DNA of 64,000 bases from the NCBI GenBank assembly GCA_014649155.1, contig BMSM01000020.1:62001-126000 (forward strand), read 5' to 3'. Shown piece after piece: positions 53,795-60,969 of the stretch (position 1 is the stretch's first letter; each line of letters starts with the position of its first letter). A program made the position numbers and the translations under genes. The stretch is from Streptomyces griseoviridis. Lineage in GTDB: Bacteria; Actinomycetota; Actinomycetes; Streptomycetales; Streptomycetaceae. The notes below the pieces were generated by a model, which saw nothing but the letters and a program-made list of their open reading frames with translations, ran no database searches and was not told where the DNA came from.

Positions 53795-55474
53795 ATGAGC
53801 AGCAGTCCGCAGACCACGACCCGCACGACCGGCGCACACCGGGCGCACCGGGAAGAGCGTGACCGCGGCGCGGCGCGCACGGTGGCGCAGCGACCGCCCA
53901 CGCCCCACGAGCCCTATCTGGACGGCCTGTTCACCTACTGCCTGTCCGTGCTGTGCGACCACGACGCCGCGACCGCCGCCCTCGGTGACGTCCTCGCCCT
54001 CGCCGAGCGCCGCCGGCACCGCTGCCCCCAAGGCGCCGGCGAGCGCCGCGCCTGGCTGTACGCGCTGGCCCGCTGGGCCTGTCTGCGCAGGCTGGCCGAG
54101 GACCGGGACAAGCGCCGGGCCGGCCACGCGGCCGGCCGCGCCGACTCCGGCCGCGCCCCCGCCGCCCCCGCGCTCCCCGAGGACGTCCAGGAGCACCGCC
54201 ACCGCGAACTGGCCCTGCTCGCCTGGCCCGAGGCCGCCGGCACCTCCCCGGAGCAGCGCGAGGCGCTCGAACTCGCCGTGCGCCACCACCTGGCCGCCCA
54301 CGAGGTCGCCGCCGTCCTCGGCCTGACCCCGGCCGCCGCGCGCGAACTGCTCGCCTCCGCCGCCTGCGAGGTCGAGCGCACCCGGGCCGCCCTCGCCGTC
54401 GTGGAGACCGGTACCTGTCCGGGCGTCGCCCGGTTCGCCGGCGACGACCGGCTGGTGCTCGGCGCGGCGCTCCGCCGCGAACTGGTCCGGCACGTGGACG
54501 ACTGCCCGCGCTGCCGGCGCACCGCCGAGCGCGCCATCCCCGGCCGCTGGCCCGGCACCAGTGTCACGCCCGCCGCGCTGCCCCTCGTACCGGCCCCCCG
54601 CGCGGCGTTGCACCGGGCGGCGGCGCACCTCCCGCGCGCGCGGAGCGCCGCCCCGCGCTTCGACCGGCGCGGATTCCCGATGGACCCCGGTGACCGGGCC
54701 GCCCGCCGGGAGCGCCTGCGGGCGCGTGCCGTCACCACCACCGTCGTCGCCACCGTCGTGGCGGCCCCCGTGCTCGCCCTCTGGGCGGCCTACCGGGGCG
54801 CCCCGGTCGACGAGGCCGAGGACGGCCGCACGGCCAGCGCCAGCGGCACGCACGACTCCGGCGGTCCGGCGGCGGGCGGCTACGAGAACACGGGCAGCAC
54901 CGGAGACGCCCCCGGCACCGACGACTCCGACCTCTCCGTCGAGGTGCTCGGCGGGGCCGGCCGCGCGGACACCGACCGGATGCGGGTGACCGCCGCCCGC
55001 AGCGGCTCGGCCACCGTCGTCACCCTCACCGCGACCGGCGACTCCCCGGTGCGCTGGTCCCTGTCGGTGGGCGCCCCCTGGCTCTACCTCAGCCGCTCCT
55101 CCGGCACCCTCGCCCCCGGTGCCACCACCACGGTCATGGTCCACGTCGACCAGTTGCGCGAGCCCGCCGGCCACTGGAGCGCCCGGGTCGCCGTCTCCCC
55201 CGTGGGCGCCGTCGTCTCCATCGAGGGCTACGGCACCGCCCCCAGCCCCTCCGGACCGGGCCCCCGCCCCGGCGCCCCCGGCACACCGCACACCCCGGCC
55301 CCGTCCGACCCCGGCCCCGCCCCCACGGCCACGGCACCCGCCGAGCCCACTCCCACCCCGACGCCCACACCCCCGCCCGCCGAGCCCACGCCGGGCGAGC
55401 CGTCCCCCACCGGCACGGGCGGCGCGACACCTCCGGCGGAGGGCGGCGGCGAACCCAGCCCGCCGACGCCGTAG
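53795..55474 (+). CDS. Sigma-factor-like N-terminus fused to a membrane helix and BACON-type domain
   Basis: About 559 aa. Residues 35-215 resemble ECF sigma regions 2 and 4 in layout (EPYLDGLFTYCLSVLCDHDA, then ERRAWLYALARWACLRRLAE and AVRHHLAAHEVAAVLGLTPA). A zinc-finger-like HVDDCPRCRRTAER stretch follows near 240. A basic region then leads to one membrane helix (TTTVVATVVAAPVLALWAAY, about 310-330). Outside is an Ig-like BACON domain (WSLSVGAPWLYLSRSSGTLA, then PGATTTVMVHVDQLREPAGH) and a Pro/Thr tail. Whether the N-terminus still binds RNA polymerase is unknown. TACGGT (53783-53788) ends 6 nt before ATG 53795, favouring a leaderless start there over ATG 53753. Confidence 0.75.
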   Translation: MSSSPQTTTRTTGAHRAHREERDRGAARTVAQRPPTPHEPYLDGLFTYCLSVLCDHDAATAALGDVLALAERRRHRCPQGAGERRAWLYALARWACLRRLAEDRDKRRAGHAAGRADSGRAPAAPALPEDVQEHRHRELALLAWPEAAGTSPEQREALELAVRHHLAAHEVAAVLGLTPAAARELLASAACEVERTRAALAVVETGTCPGVARFAGDDRLVLGAALRRELVRHVDDCPRCRRTAERAIPGRWPGTSVTPAALPLVPAPRAALHRAAAHLPRARSAAPRFDRRGFPMDPGDRAARRERLRARAVTTTVVATVVAAPVLALWAAYRGAPVDEAEDGRTASASGTHDSGGPAAGGYENTGSTGDAPGTDDSDLSVEVLGGAGRADTDRMRVTAARSGSATVVTLTATGDSPVRWSLSVGAPWLYLSRSSGTLAPGATTTVMVHVDQLREPAGHWSARVAVSPVGAVVSIEGYGTAPSPSGPGPRPGAPGTPHTPAPSDPGPAPTATAPAEPTPTPTPTPPPAEPTPGEPSPTGTGGATPPAEGGGEPSPPTP

Positions 55475-55494
55475 CCCGCTGCCCGCCCGGCCCC

Positions 55495-56355
55495 TCAGAC
55501 CACCCGGTCCACCGGGTCGGCCGGGTGCGGCGCCAGCAGCGGCAGCCGCGAGGCCAGCCGCTCCTCGCACAGCTCGACCAGCCGGTCGTACCCGGCCTTG
55601 CCCATCAGCTCGATCAGCTCCGGCCGGTACGAGACGTACACCGGCTCGCCCGCGCCGTGCGCCGAGGTGGCCGACGTGCACCACCAGTGCAGGTCATGGC
55701 CGCCCGGACCCCAGCCGCGCCGGTCGTACTCACCGATCGACACCTGGAGGACCCGCGTGTCGTCGGGCCGGTCGATCCACTCGTACGTCCGCCGCACCGG
55801 AAGCTGCCAGCACACGTCCGGCTTGGTCTCCAGCGGCTCGCGGCCCTCCCGGAGCGCCAGGATGTGCAGCGAGCAGCCCGCGCCCCCGGCGAAACCGGGC
55901 CGGTTCTGGAAGATGCAGGACCCCTGGAACGGGCGGGTCTGCCGGGAACCCTCCTCGTCCTCGGACACCCAGCCGTTCGCCGTGCCCTCGGCGTGGTGCT
56001 GCCAGATGTCCGGCGTGAGCCTGGCCACATGCCCGGCGACCCGGGCCTCGTCGTCCTCGTCGGAGAAGTGGGCGCCCAGCGAGCAGCAGCCGTCGTCCGC
56101 GCGGCCCGCCTGGATTCCCTGGCAGCCGCTGCCGAAGACGCAGTTCCAGCGCGAGGTCAGCCAGGTCAGGTCGCAGCGGAAGACCTGTTCGTCGTCCGCC
56201 GGGTCCGGGAACTCCACCCACGCGCGCGCGAAGTCGAGGCCCTTCTCGTCGTCCCTGGGGGCGCCCCCCGAGACGTCCACGACCTTCTCGTACTTCTTGT
56301 TCCGCTTGTCCTTCTTGGAGGCTTTCGCGTCCTTCGCCTGCTTCGTCTTTGGCAC
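55495..56355 (-). CDS. Conserved cysteine-rich hypothetical protein
   Basis: 286 aa, not assigned to a characterised family. The N-terminus is very Lys-rich (MPKTKQAKDAKASKKDKRNK). A cysteine cluster (FRCDLTWLTSRWNCVFGSGC and then QGIQAGRADDGCCSLGAHFS) and later single cysteines (GSCIFQNRPGFAGGAGCSLH, KPDVCWQLP, HWWCTSATS) suggest a bound metal or iron-sulfur centre, as in YkgJ/DUF3109-like proteins. Aromatic and charged residues between are well spaced. The function is unknown. ATG 56355 is 71 bp from the divergent ppx/gppA gene. It is probably conserved across Streptomyces at this position. Confidence 0.75.
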   Translation of the reverse strand: MPKTKQAKDAKASKKDKRNKKYEKVVDVSGGAPRDDEKGLDFARAWVEFPDPADDEQVFRCDLTWLTSRWNCVFGSGCQGIQAGRADDGCCSLGAHFSDEDDEARVAGHVARLTPDIWQHHAEGTANGWVSEDEEGSRQTRPFQGSCIFQNRPGFAGGAGCSLHILALREGREPLETKPDVCWQLPVRRTYEWIDRPDDTRVLQVSIGEYDRRGWGPGGHDLHWWCTSATSAHGAGEPVYVSYRPELIELMGKAGYDRLVELCEERLASRLPLLAPHPADPVDRVV

Positions 56356-56426
56356 CCGTCCAGGGTAAGACGCCCGGCCCCGGTGCCCCCACCACCGCCG
56401 GCCTTCCTGGCAGTAGCGTTCCGCCC

Positions 56427-57359
56427 ATGAGACTCGGTGTCCTCGACGTGGGTTCGAACACGGTTCACCTCCTCGTGGTGGACGCGCACCCGGGCGCCCG
56501 CCCGCTGCCCGCGCACTCGCACAAGGCGGAACTGCGCCTCGCCCAACTCCTCGACGCGGACGGCGCGATAGGCGCCGAGGGCGTGGACCGGCTGACAGCC
56601 GTCGTCCGACGGGCGCTCCAGGCCGCCGAGGACAAGGGCGTCGAGGACCTGCTGCCGTTCGCCACCTCCGCGGTGCGCGAGGCGGGCAACGCCGACGAGG
56701 TGCTCGCCCGGGTCCGCGCCGAGACCGGCGTCGAGCTGGCCGTCCTGAGCGGCGCGGAGGAGGCCCGGCTGACCTTCCTCGCGGCCCGCCGCTGGTTCGG
56801 CTGGTCCGCGGGCAAGCTGCTCGTCCTCGACATCGGCGGCGGCTCCCTGGAGATCGCGTACGGCATCGACGAGGAACCCGACGCCGCCGTCTCCCTGCCG
56901 CTCGGCGCGGGCCGGCTGACCGCCGCGCGGCTGCCCGGCGACCCGCCCGGCCCGGAGGCCGTGCGCGCCCTGCGCCGCCACGTCCGTACCGAGATAGCCC
57001 GTACGGTCGGCGAGTTCAGCCGCTTCGGCGCTCCCGACCGCGTCGTCGCCACGTCCAAGACCTTCAAGCAGCTGGCCCGCCTGACCGGCGCCGCCCGCTC
57101 CGCCGAGGGCCTGTACGTCCAGCGGGAACTGAAACGTTCCTCCCTGGAGAGCTGGGTCCCGCGTCTGGCCGCCATGACCACCGCCGAACGCGCCGACCTC
57201 CCCGGAGTCTCCGAGGGCAGGGCCAACCAACTGGTCGCCGGCGCCCTGGTCGCCGAGGCGGCGATGGACCTCTTCGCCGTGGAAACCGTGGAAATCTGCC
57301 CCTGGGCCCTACGGGAGGGAGTGATCCTCCGCCGCCTGGACCACATGCACCACGCGTAA
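56427..57359 (+). CDS. Ppx/GppA family phosphatase
   Basis: 310 aa with an ASKHA ATPase-like fold. RLGVLDVGSNTVHLLVVDAH is the N-terminal phosphate loop, FATSAVREAGNADEVLARVR the second family motif, and LLVLDIGGGSLEIAYG the third. It corresponds to the short (Ppx1-like) actinobacterial form, without the C-terminal HD domain. It should hydrolyse polyphosphate or the pppGpp gamma phosphate. TAGCGT (56414-56419) ends 7 nt before ATG 56427, so it is likely leaderless. A tandem repeat array starts 10 bp after the stop. Confidence 0.9.
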   Translation: MRLGVLDVGSNTVHLLVVDAHPGARPLPAHSHKAELRLAQLLDADGAIGAEGVDRLTAVVRRALQAAEDKGVEDLLPFATSAVREAGNADEVLARVRAETGVELAVLSGAEEARLTFLAARRWFGWSAGKLLVLDIGGGSLEIAYGIDEEPDAAVSLPLGAGRLTAARLPGDPPGPEAVRALRRHVRTEIARTVGEFSRFGAPDRVVATSKTFKQLARLTGAARSAEGLYVQRELKRSSLESWVPRLAAMTTAERADLPGVSEGRANQLVAGALVAEAAMDLFAVETVEICPWALREGVILRRLDHMHHA

Positions 57360-57369
57360 CACCCCCGTC

Positions 57370-57780
57370 GGGGGCGCGGGGAACTGCGCGATCAACCACG
57401 TCGAACCGGCACCCGTCCACGGCCCGTCCCGCGACGGCGCTGTCGGGGGCGCGGGGAACTGCGCGATCAACCACGTCGAACCGGCACCCGTCCGCGACCC
57501 GTCCCGCGACGGCGCTGTCGGGGGCGCGGGGAACTGCGCGATCAACCACGTCGAACCGGCACCCGTCCGCGACCCGTCCCGCGACGGCGCTCTCGGGGGC
57601 GCGGGGAACTGCGCGATCAACCACGTCGAACCGGCACCCGTCCGCGACCCGCCCCGCGACGGCGCTCTCGGGGGCGCGGGGAACTGCGCGATCAACCACG
57701 ACGAACCCGCACCCGTCCACGACCCGTCCCCCCACGGTGCTCTCAGGGGCGCGGGGAACCCCGCAGACCCCGCATCCTCC
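57370..57780. repeat. Tandem array of a 75-bp extragenic repeat (five full copies and a partial)
   Basis: The 490-bp stretch between the Ppx/GppA gene and the TIM-barrel gene is almost filled by head-to-tail units whose GGGGGCGCGGGGAACTGCGC core begins at 57370, 57445, 57520, 57595, 57670 and (diverged) 57745, an exact 75-bp period. Inner units are nearly identical; the first and last have drifted. Each unit contains the palindrome CCGTC-CCGC-GACGG. Because 75 is divisible by three, long open frames on both strands are artefacts. 57781-57849 holds only the promoter of the next gene. Confidence 0.95.
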
Positions 57781-57849
57781 CTATGGCACTCACCACAACG
57801 ACGAACACCCGGCCAAGCCCACCCGCCCGCACCCCGTAACCTGAACGGC

Positions 57850-58665
57850 ATGGCGGAGCCCCTACGCATCCCGGATGCGAAGGTCGCCCTGTCGACGGCC
57901 TCCGTCTACCCGGAGTCGACGGCGACGGCCTTCGAGATCGCCGCGCGCCTCGGATACGACGGCGTCGAGGTCATGGTGTGGACCGACCCGGTCAGCCAGG
58001 ACATCGAGGCGCTGCGCAGACTCAGCGACTACCACCAGGTGCCGATCCTGGCCATCCACGCCCCCTGCCTGCTCATCACCCAGCGGGTGTGGTCAACCGA
58101 CCCCTGGGTCAAGCTCCAGCGCGCCCGCGCCGCCGCCGAGAAGCTCGGCGCGAGCACCGTCGTCGTCCACCCGCCCTTCCGCTGGCAGCGGCAGTACGCC
58201 CGCGCCTTCGTCGAGGGCGTGTGGCGCATGGCGAACGAGACGGACGTACGGTTCGCCGTCGAGAACATGTACCCCTGGCGCTACCGCGACCGCGAGATGC
58301 TCGCCTACGCCCCCGACTGGGACGTCACCAAGGACGACTACCGGCACTTCACGATCGACCTCAGCCACACCGCCACCGCCCGCACCGACGCCCTCGGCAT
58401 GGTCTCCCGCATGGGCGACCGGCTCGGCCACGTCCACCTCGCCGACGGCCGCGGCTCCGCGAAGGACGAGCACCTCGTCCCCGGCCGCGGCACCCAGCCC
58501 TGCGCCGAGCTGCTGGAGGGCCTCGCCCTGACCGGCTTCGACGGGCACGTCGTCATCGAGGTCAACACCCGCAGGGCGATGTCCAGCGCCGAACGGGAGG
58601 CCGACCTCGCGGAGGCCCTGGCCTTCACCCGCCTCCACCTGGCCGCCGCGACGAAGGCCCACTGA
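57850..58665 (+). CDS. Sugar-phosphate isomerase/epimerase (xylose-isomerase-like TIM barrel)
   Basis: 271 aa of the AP-endonuclease-2 fold. Metal and substrate residues are visible in TAFEIAARLGYDGVEVMVWT, ILAIHAPCLLITQRVW, TVVVHPPFRWQRQYARAFVE, VRFAVENMYPWRYRDREMLA, HFTIDLSHTA, LGHVHLADGRGSAKDEHLVP and HVVIEVNTRRAMS (His, Glu, Asp ligands). The substrate is unknown. TAACCT (57837-57842) ends 7 nt before ATG 57850, so it is probably leaderless. It is followed by short repeats and then ilvD in the same direction. Confidence 0.88.
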   Translation: MAEPLRIPDAKVALSTASVYPESTATAFEIAARLGYDGVEVMVWTDPVSQDIEALRRLSDYHQVPILAIHAPCLLITQRVWSTDPWVKLQRARAAAEKLGASTVVVHPPFRWQRQYARAFVEGVWRMANETDVRFAVENMYPWRYRDREMLAYAPDWDVTKDDYRHFTIDLSHTATARTDALGMVSRMGDRLGHVHLADGRGSAKDEHLVPGRGTQPCAELLEGLALTGFDGHVVIEVNTRRAMSSAEREADLAEALAFTRLHLAAATKAH

Positions 58666-58727
58666 ACCCCGTACGCATCTGAACCCCCGTACGCATCTGA
58701 ACCCCGTACACCCGAACCCCGTACGCG
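58664..58727. repeat. Short direct repeats after the TIM-barrel gene
   Basis: Units GAACCCCGTACGCATCT (58664-58680), GAACCCCCGTACGCATCT (58681-58698), then shortened GAACCCCGTAC units to 58727. The first overlaps the stop codon. This could arise by slippage. Confidence 0.8.
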
Positions 58728-58859
58728 CCACCGGCGGCCCCGCCCCGGGCCCCCGGCCGTGCGAGATCCGTATCCCGCATTACGGACACCTTGTCCCGAA
58801 CCCTGGATGACCGGCGTACGCTCGACAGCAGCCACATCCGTCTGAAGGAGCGAGCGACG

Positions 58860-60713
58860 ATGCCCGAGCTGAGGTCCCGCACAGTCACCCACGGCCGCAA
58901 CATGGCGGGCGCCCGCGCCCTTATGCGTGCCTCCGGTGTACCCGGTGCGGACATCGGCCGGAAGCCGATCATCGCGATCGCCAACAGCTTCACGGAGTTC
59001 GTGCCCGGCCACACCCACCTCGCCCCCGTCGGCCGGATCGTCAGCGAGGCGGTCACGGCGGCCGGCGGCATCCCGCGCGAGTTCAACACGATCGCCGTCG
59101 ACGACGGCATCGCCATGGGCCACGGCGGCATGCTCTACTCCCTGCCCTCCCGCGACCTGATCGCGGACAGCGTGGAGTACATGGTCGAGGCGCACTGCGC
59201 GGACGCCCTGGTCTGCATCTCCAACTGCGACAAGATCACCCCGGGCATGCTGATGGCCGCCCTGCGCCTCGACATCCCGACGGTCTTCGTCTCCGGCGGC
59301 CCGATGGAGTCCGGCCGCGCGACCCTGGTCGACGGCACGGTCCGCACGCTCGACCTGGTCGACGCGATCTCCGACGCGGTCAACGACAAGATCTCCGACG
59401 AGGACATGCTCCGCATCGAGGAGAGCGCCTGTCCGACCTGCGGCTCCTGCTCCGGCATGTTCACCGCCAACTCGATGAACTGCCTGACCGAGGCCATCGG
59501 CCTCTCCCTCCCCGGCAACGGCTCGGTGCTGGCCACCCACACCGCCCGCCGCGCGCTCTACGAGAACGCGGCGCGCACGGTGATGGACATCACCCACCGG
59601 TACTACTACGAGGACGACGACACGGTCCTGCCGCGCAACGTCGCCTCACTCGCCGCGTTCGAGAACGCGATGGCACTGGACATCGCCATGGGCGGTTCCA
59701 CCAACACGATCCTGCACCTGCTGGCCGCCGCCCAGGAGGCGGGCGTGCCCTTCGGCCTGGAGGAGATCGACGCCGTCTCGCGCCGCGTGCCCTGCCTCGC
59801 CAAGGTCGCGCCGAACGTCACCAAGAACGGCACGTACTACATGGAGGACGTGCACCGCGCCGGCGGCATCCCCGCCCTCCTCGGCGAACTGCACCGGGCG
59901 GGCCTGCTCAACGAGGACGTGCACAGCGTCCACAGCCCCTCCCTCGCCGACTGGCTGAAGACCTGGGACGTGCGCGGCGGCTCCCCGTCCCCCGAGGCGG
60001 TCGAGCTGTGGCACGCGGCCCCCGGCTGCGTCCGCTCCTCCGAGGCGTTCTCCCAGTCCGAGCGCTGGGACACCCTGGACACGGACGCCGAGCACGGCTG
60101 CATCCACTCCGCCGAGCACGCCTACTCCAAGGACGGCGGCCTCGCGGTGCTGCGCGGCAACCTCGCCGTCGACGGCGCGGTCGTGAAGACGGCCGGCGTC
60201 GACGAGTCGATCTGGACCTTCGAGGGCCCGGCCGTGGTCTGCGAGTCGCAGGAGGAGGCCGTCGAGAAGATCCTCAACAAGAAGATCACCCACGGTGACG
60301 TGGTCGTCATCCGCTACGAGGGCCCCAAGGGCGGCCCCGGCATGCAGGAGATGCTCCACCCGACGTCCTTCCTCAAGGGCCGGGGCCTCGGCAAGACCTG
60401 CGCGCTGGTGACGGACGGCCGTTTCTCCGGCGGCACCTCCGGCCTGTCCATCGGCCACGCCAGTCCCGAGGCGGCCTCCGGCGGCACCATCGCGCTGGTC
60501 GAGGACGGCGACCGCATCCGCATCGACATCCCGAACCGCTCGATCGAGCTGCTGGTCGACGACGCCGAGCTGGCCCGCCGCGCGCAGGCGCTGAACGGCG
60601 CGTACGTCCCGAAGAACCGCGACCGCAAGGTCTCGGTCGCGCTGCGCGCCTACGCCGCGATGGCGACCAGCGCGGACAAGGGCGCCGTCCGCGACGTCAC
60701 CAAGCTCGGCTGA
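58860..60713 (+). CDS. ilvD: Dihydroxy-acid dehydratase
   Basis: Penultimate step of valine, leucine and isoleucine synthesis. It is 617 aa, the same class as the 616-aa E. coli [4Fe-4S] enzyme. Cluster and active-site motifs: VCISNCDKITPGMLMAALRL, ESACPTCGSCSGMFTANSMN, the IlvD signature AMGGSTNTILHLLAAAQEAG and LVTDGRFSGGTSGLSIGHAS with the catalytic serine. The start is ATG 58860, with AAGGAG about 10 nt upstream; an earlier in-frame ATG (58791) has none. It is followed by a 48-bp repeat region before the converging kinase gene. Confidence 0.97.
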   Translation: MPELRSRTVTHGRNMAGARALMRASGVPGADIGRKPIIAIANSFTEFVPGHTHLAPVGRIVSEAVTAAGGIPREFNTIAVDDGIAMGHGGMLYSLPSRDLIADSVEYMVEAHCADALVCISNCDKITPGMLMAALRLDIPTVFVSGGPMESGRATLVDGTVRTLDLVDAISDAVNDKISDEDMLRIEESACPTCGSCSGMFTANSMNCLTEAIGLSLPGNGSVLATHTARRALYENAARTVMDITHRYYYEDDDTVLPRNVASLAAFENAMALDIAMGGSTNTILHLLAAAQEAGVPFGLEEIDAVSRRVPCLAKVAPNVTKNGTYYMEDVHRAGGIPALLGELHRAGLLNEDVHSVHSPSLADWLKTWDVRGGSPSPEAVELWHAAPGCVRSSEAFSQSERWDTLDTDAEHGCIHSAEHAYSKDGGLAVLRGNLAVDGAVVKTAGVDESIWTFEGPAVVCESQEEAVEKILNKKITHGDVVVIRYEGPKGGPGMQEMLHPTSFLKGRGLGKTCALVTDGRFSGGTSGLSIGHASPEAASGGTIALVEDGDRIRIDIPNRSIELLVDDAELARRAQALNGAYVPKNRDRKVSVALRAYAAMATSADKGAVRDVTKLG

Positions 60714-60815
60714 CCACCCGCGTCACCACGGGCCGGGCCCGGCGACCTCAGCCGACCCGGCCCGTCACCACCAGGAGGCCCCCAGAGCCGGTCGCCCGGC
60801 CCGTCACCCCAGGCC

Positions 60816-60959
60816 GTTCCGGTGCGTCACCGTTGGGCCGGTGTCCTCGTGGCACCACGGGCCGTTCCGGCGCGTCACCACGGGGCCGGTGTCCCCGTCG
60901 CACCACAGGCCGTCCCGGCGCGTCACCGCTGGGCCGGTGTCCCTGCCGCTCCCGGCCGG
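60816..60959. repeat. 48-bp tandem repeat between ilvD and the kinase gene
   Basis: Three imperfect units begin at 60816, 60864 and 60912 (GTTCCGGTGCGTCACCGTTG-type starts). The whole gap 60714-60969 is made of related phrases (GGCCCGTCACC, GGGCCGGTGTCC). It is unlike the 75-bp family. Confidence 0.85.
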
Positions 60960-60969
60960 GTCCCGCCCC

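Noticed and set aside
57370..57780. CRISPR array
   Set aside because: The repeats are contiguous 75-bp units without unique spacers, and no cas genes are present.
57064..57869. Long minus-strand open frames with a perfect 25-residue repeat (VVDRAVPRAP...)
   Set aside because: They are translations of the 75-bp intergenic repeat array, whose period is a multiple of three; there is no ribosome binding site, and they run into the Ppx/GppA gene antisense.
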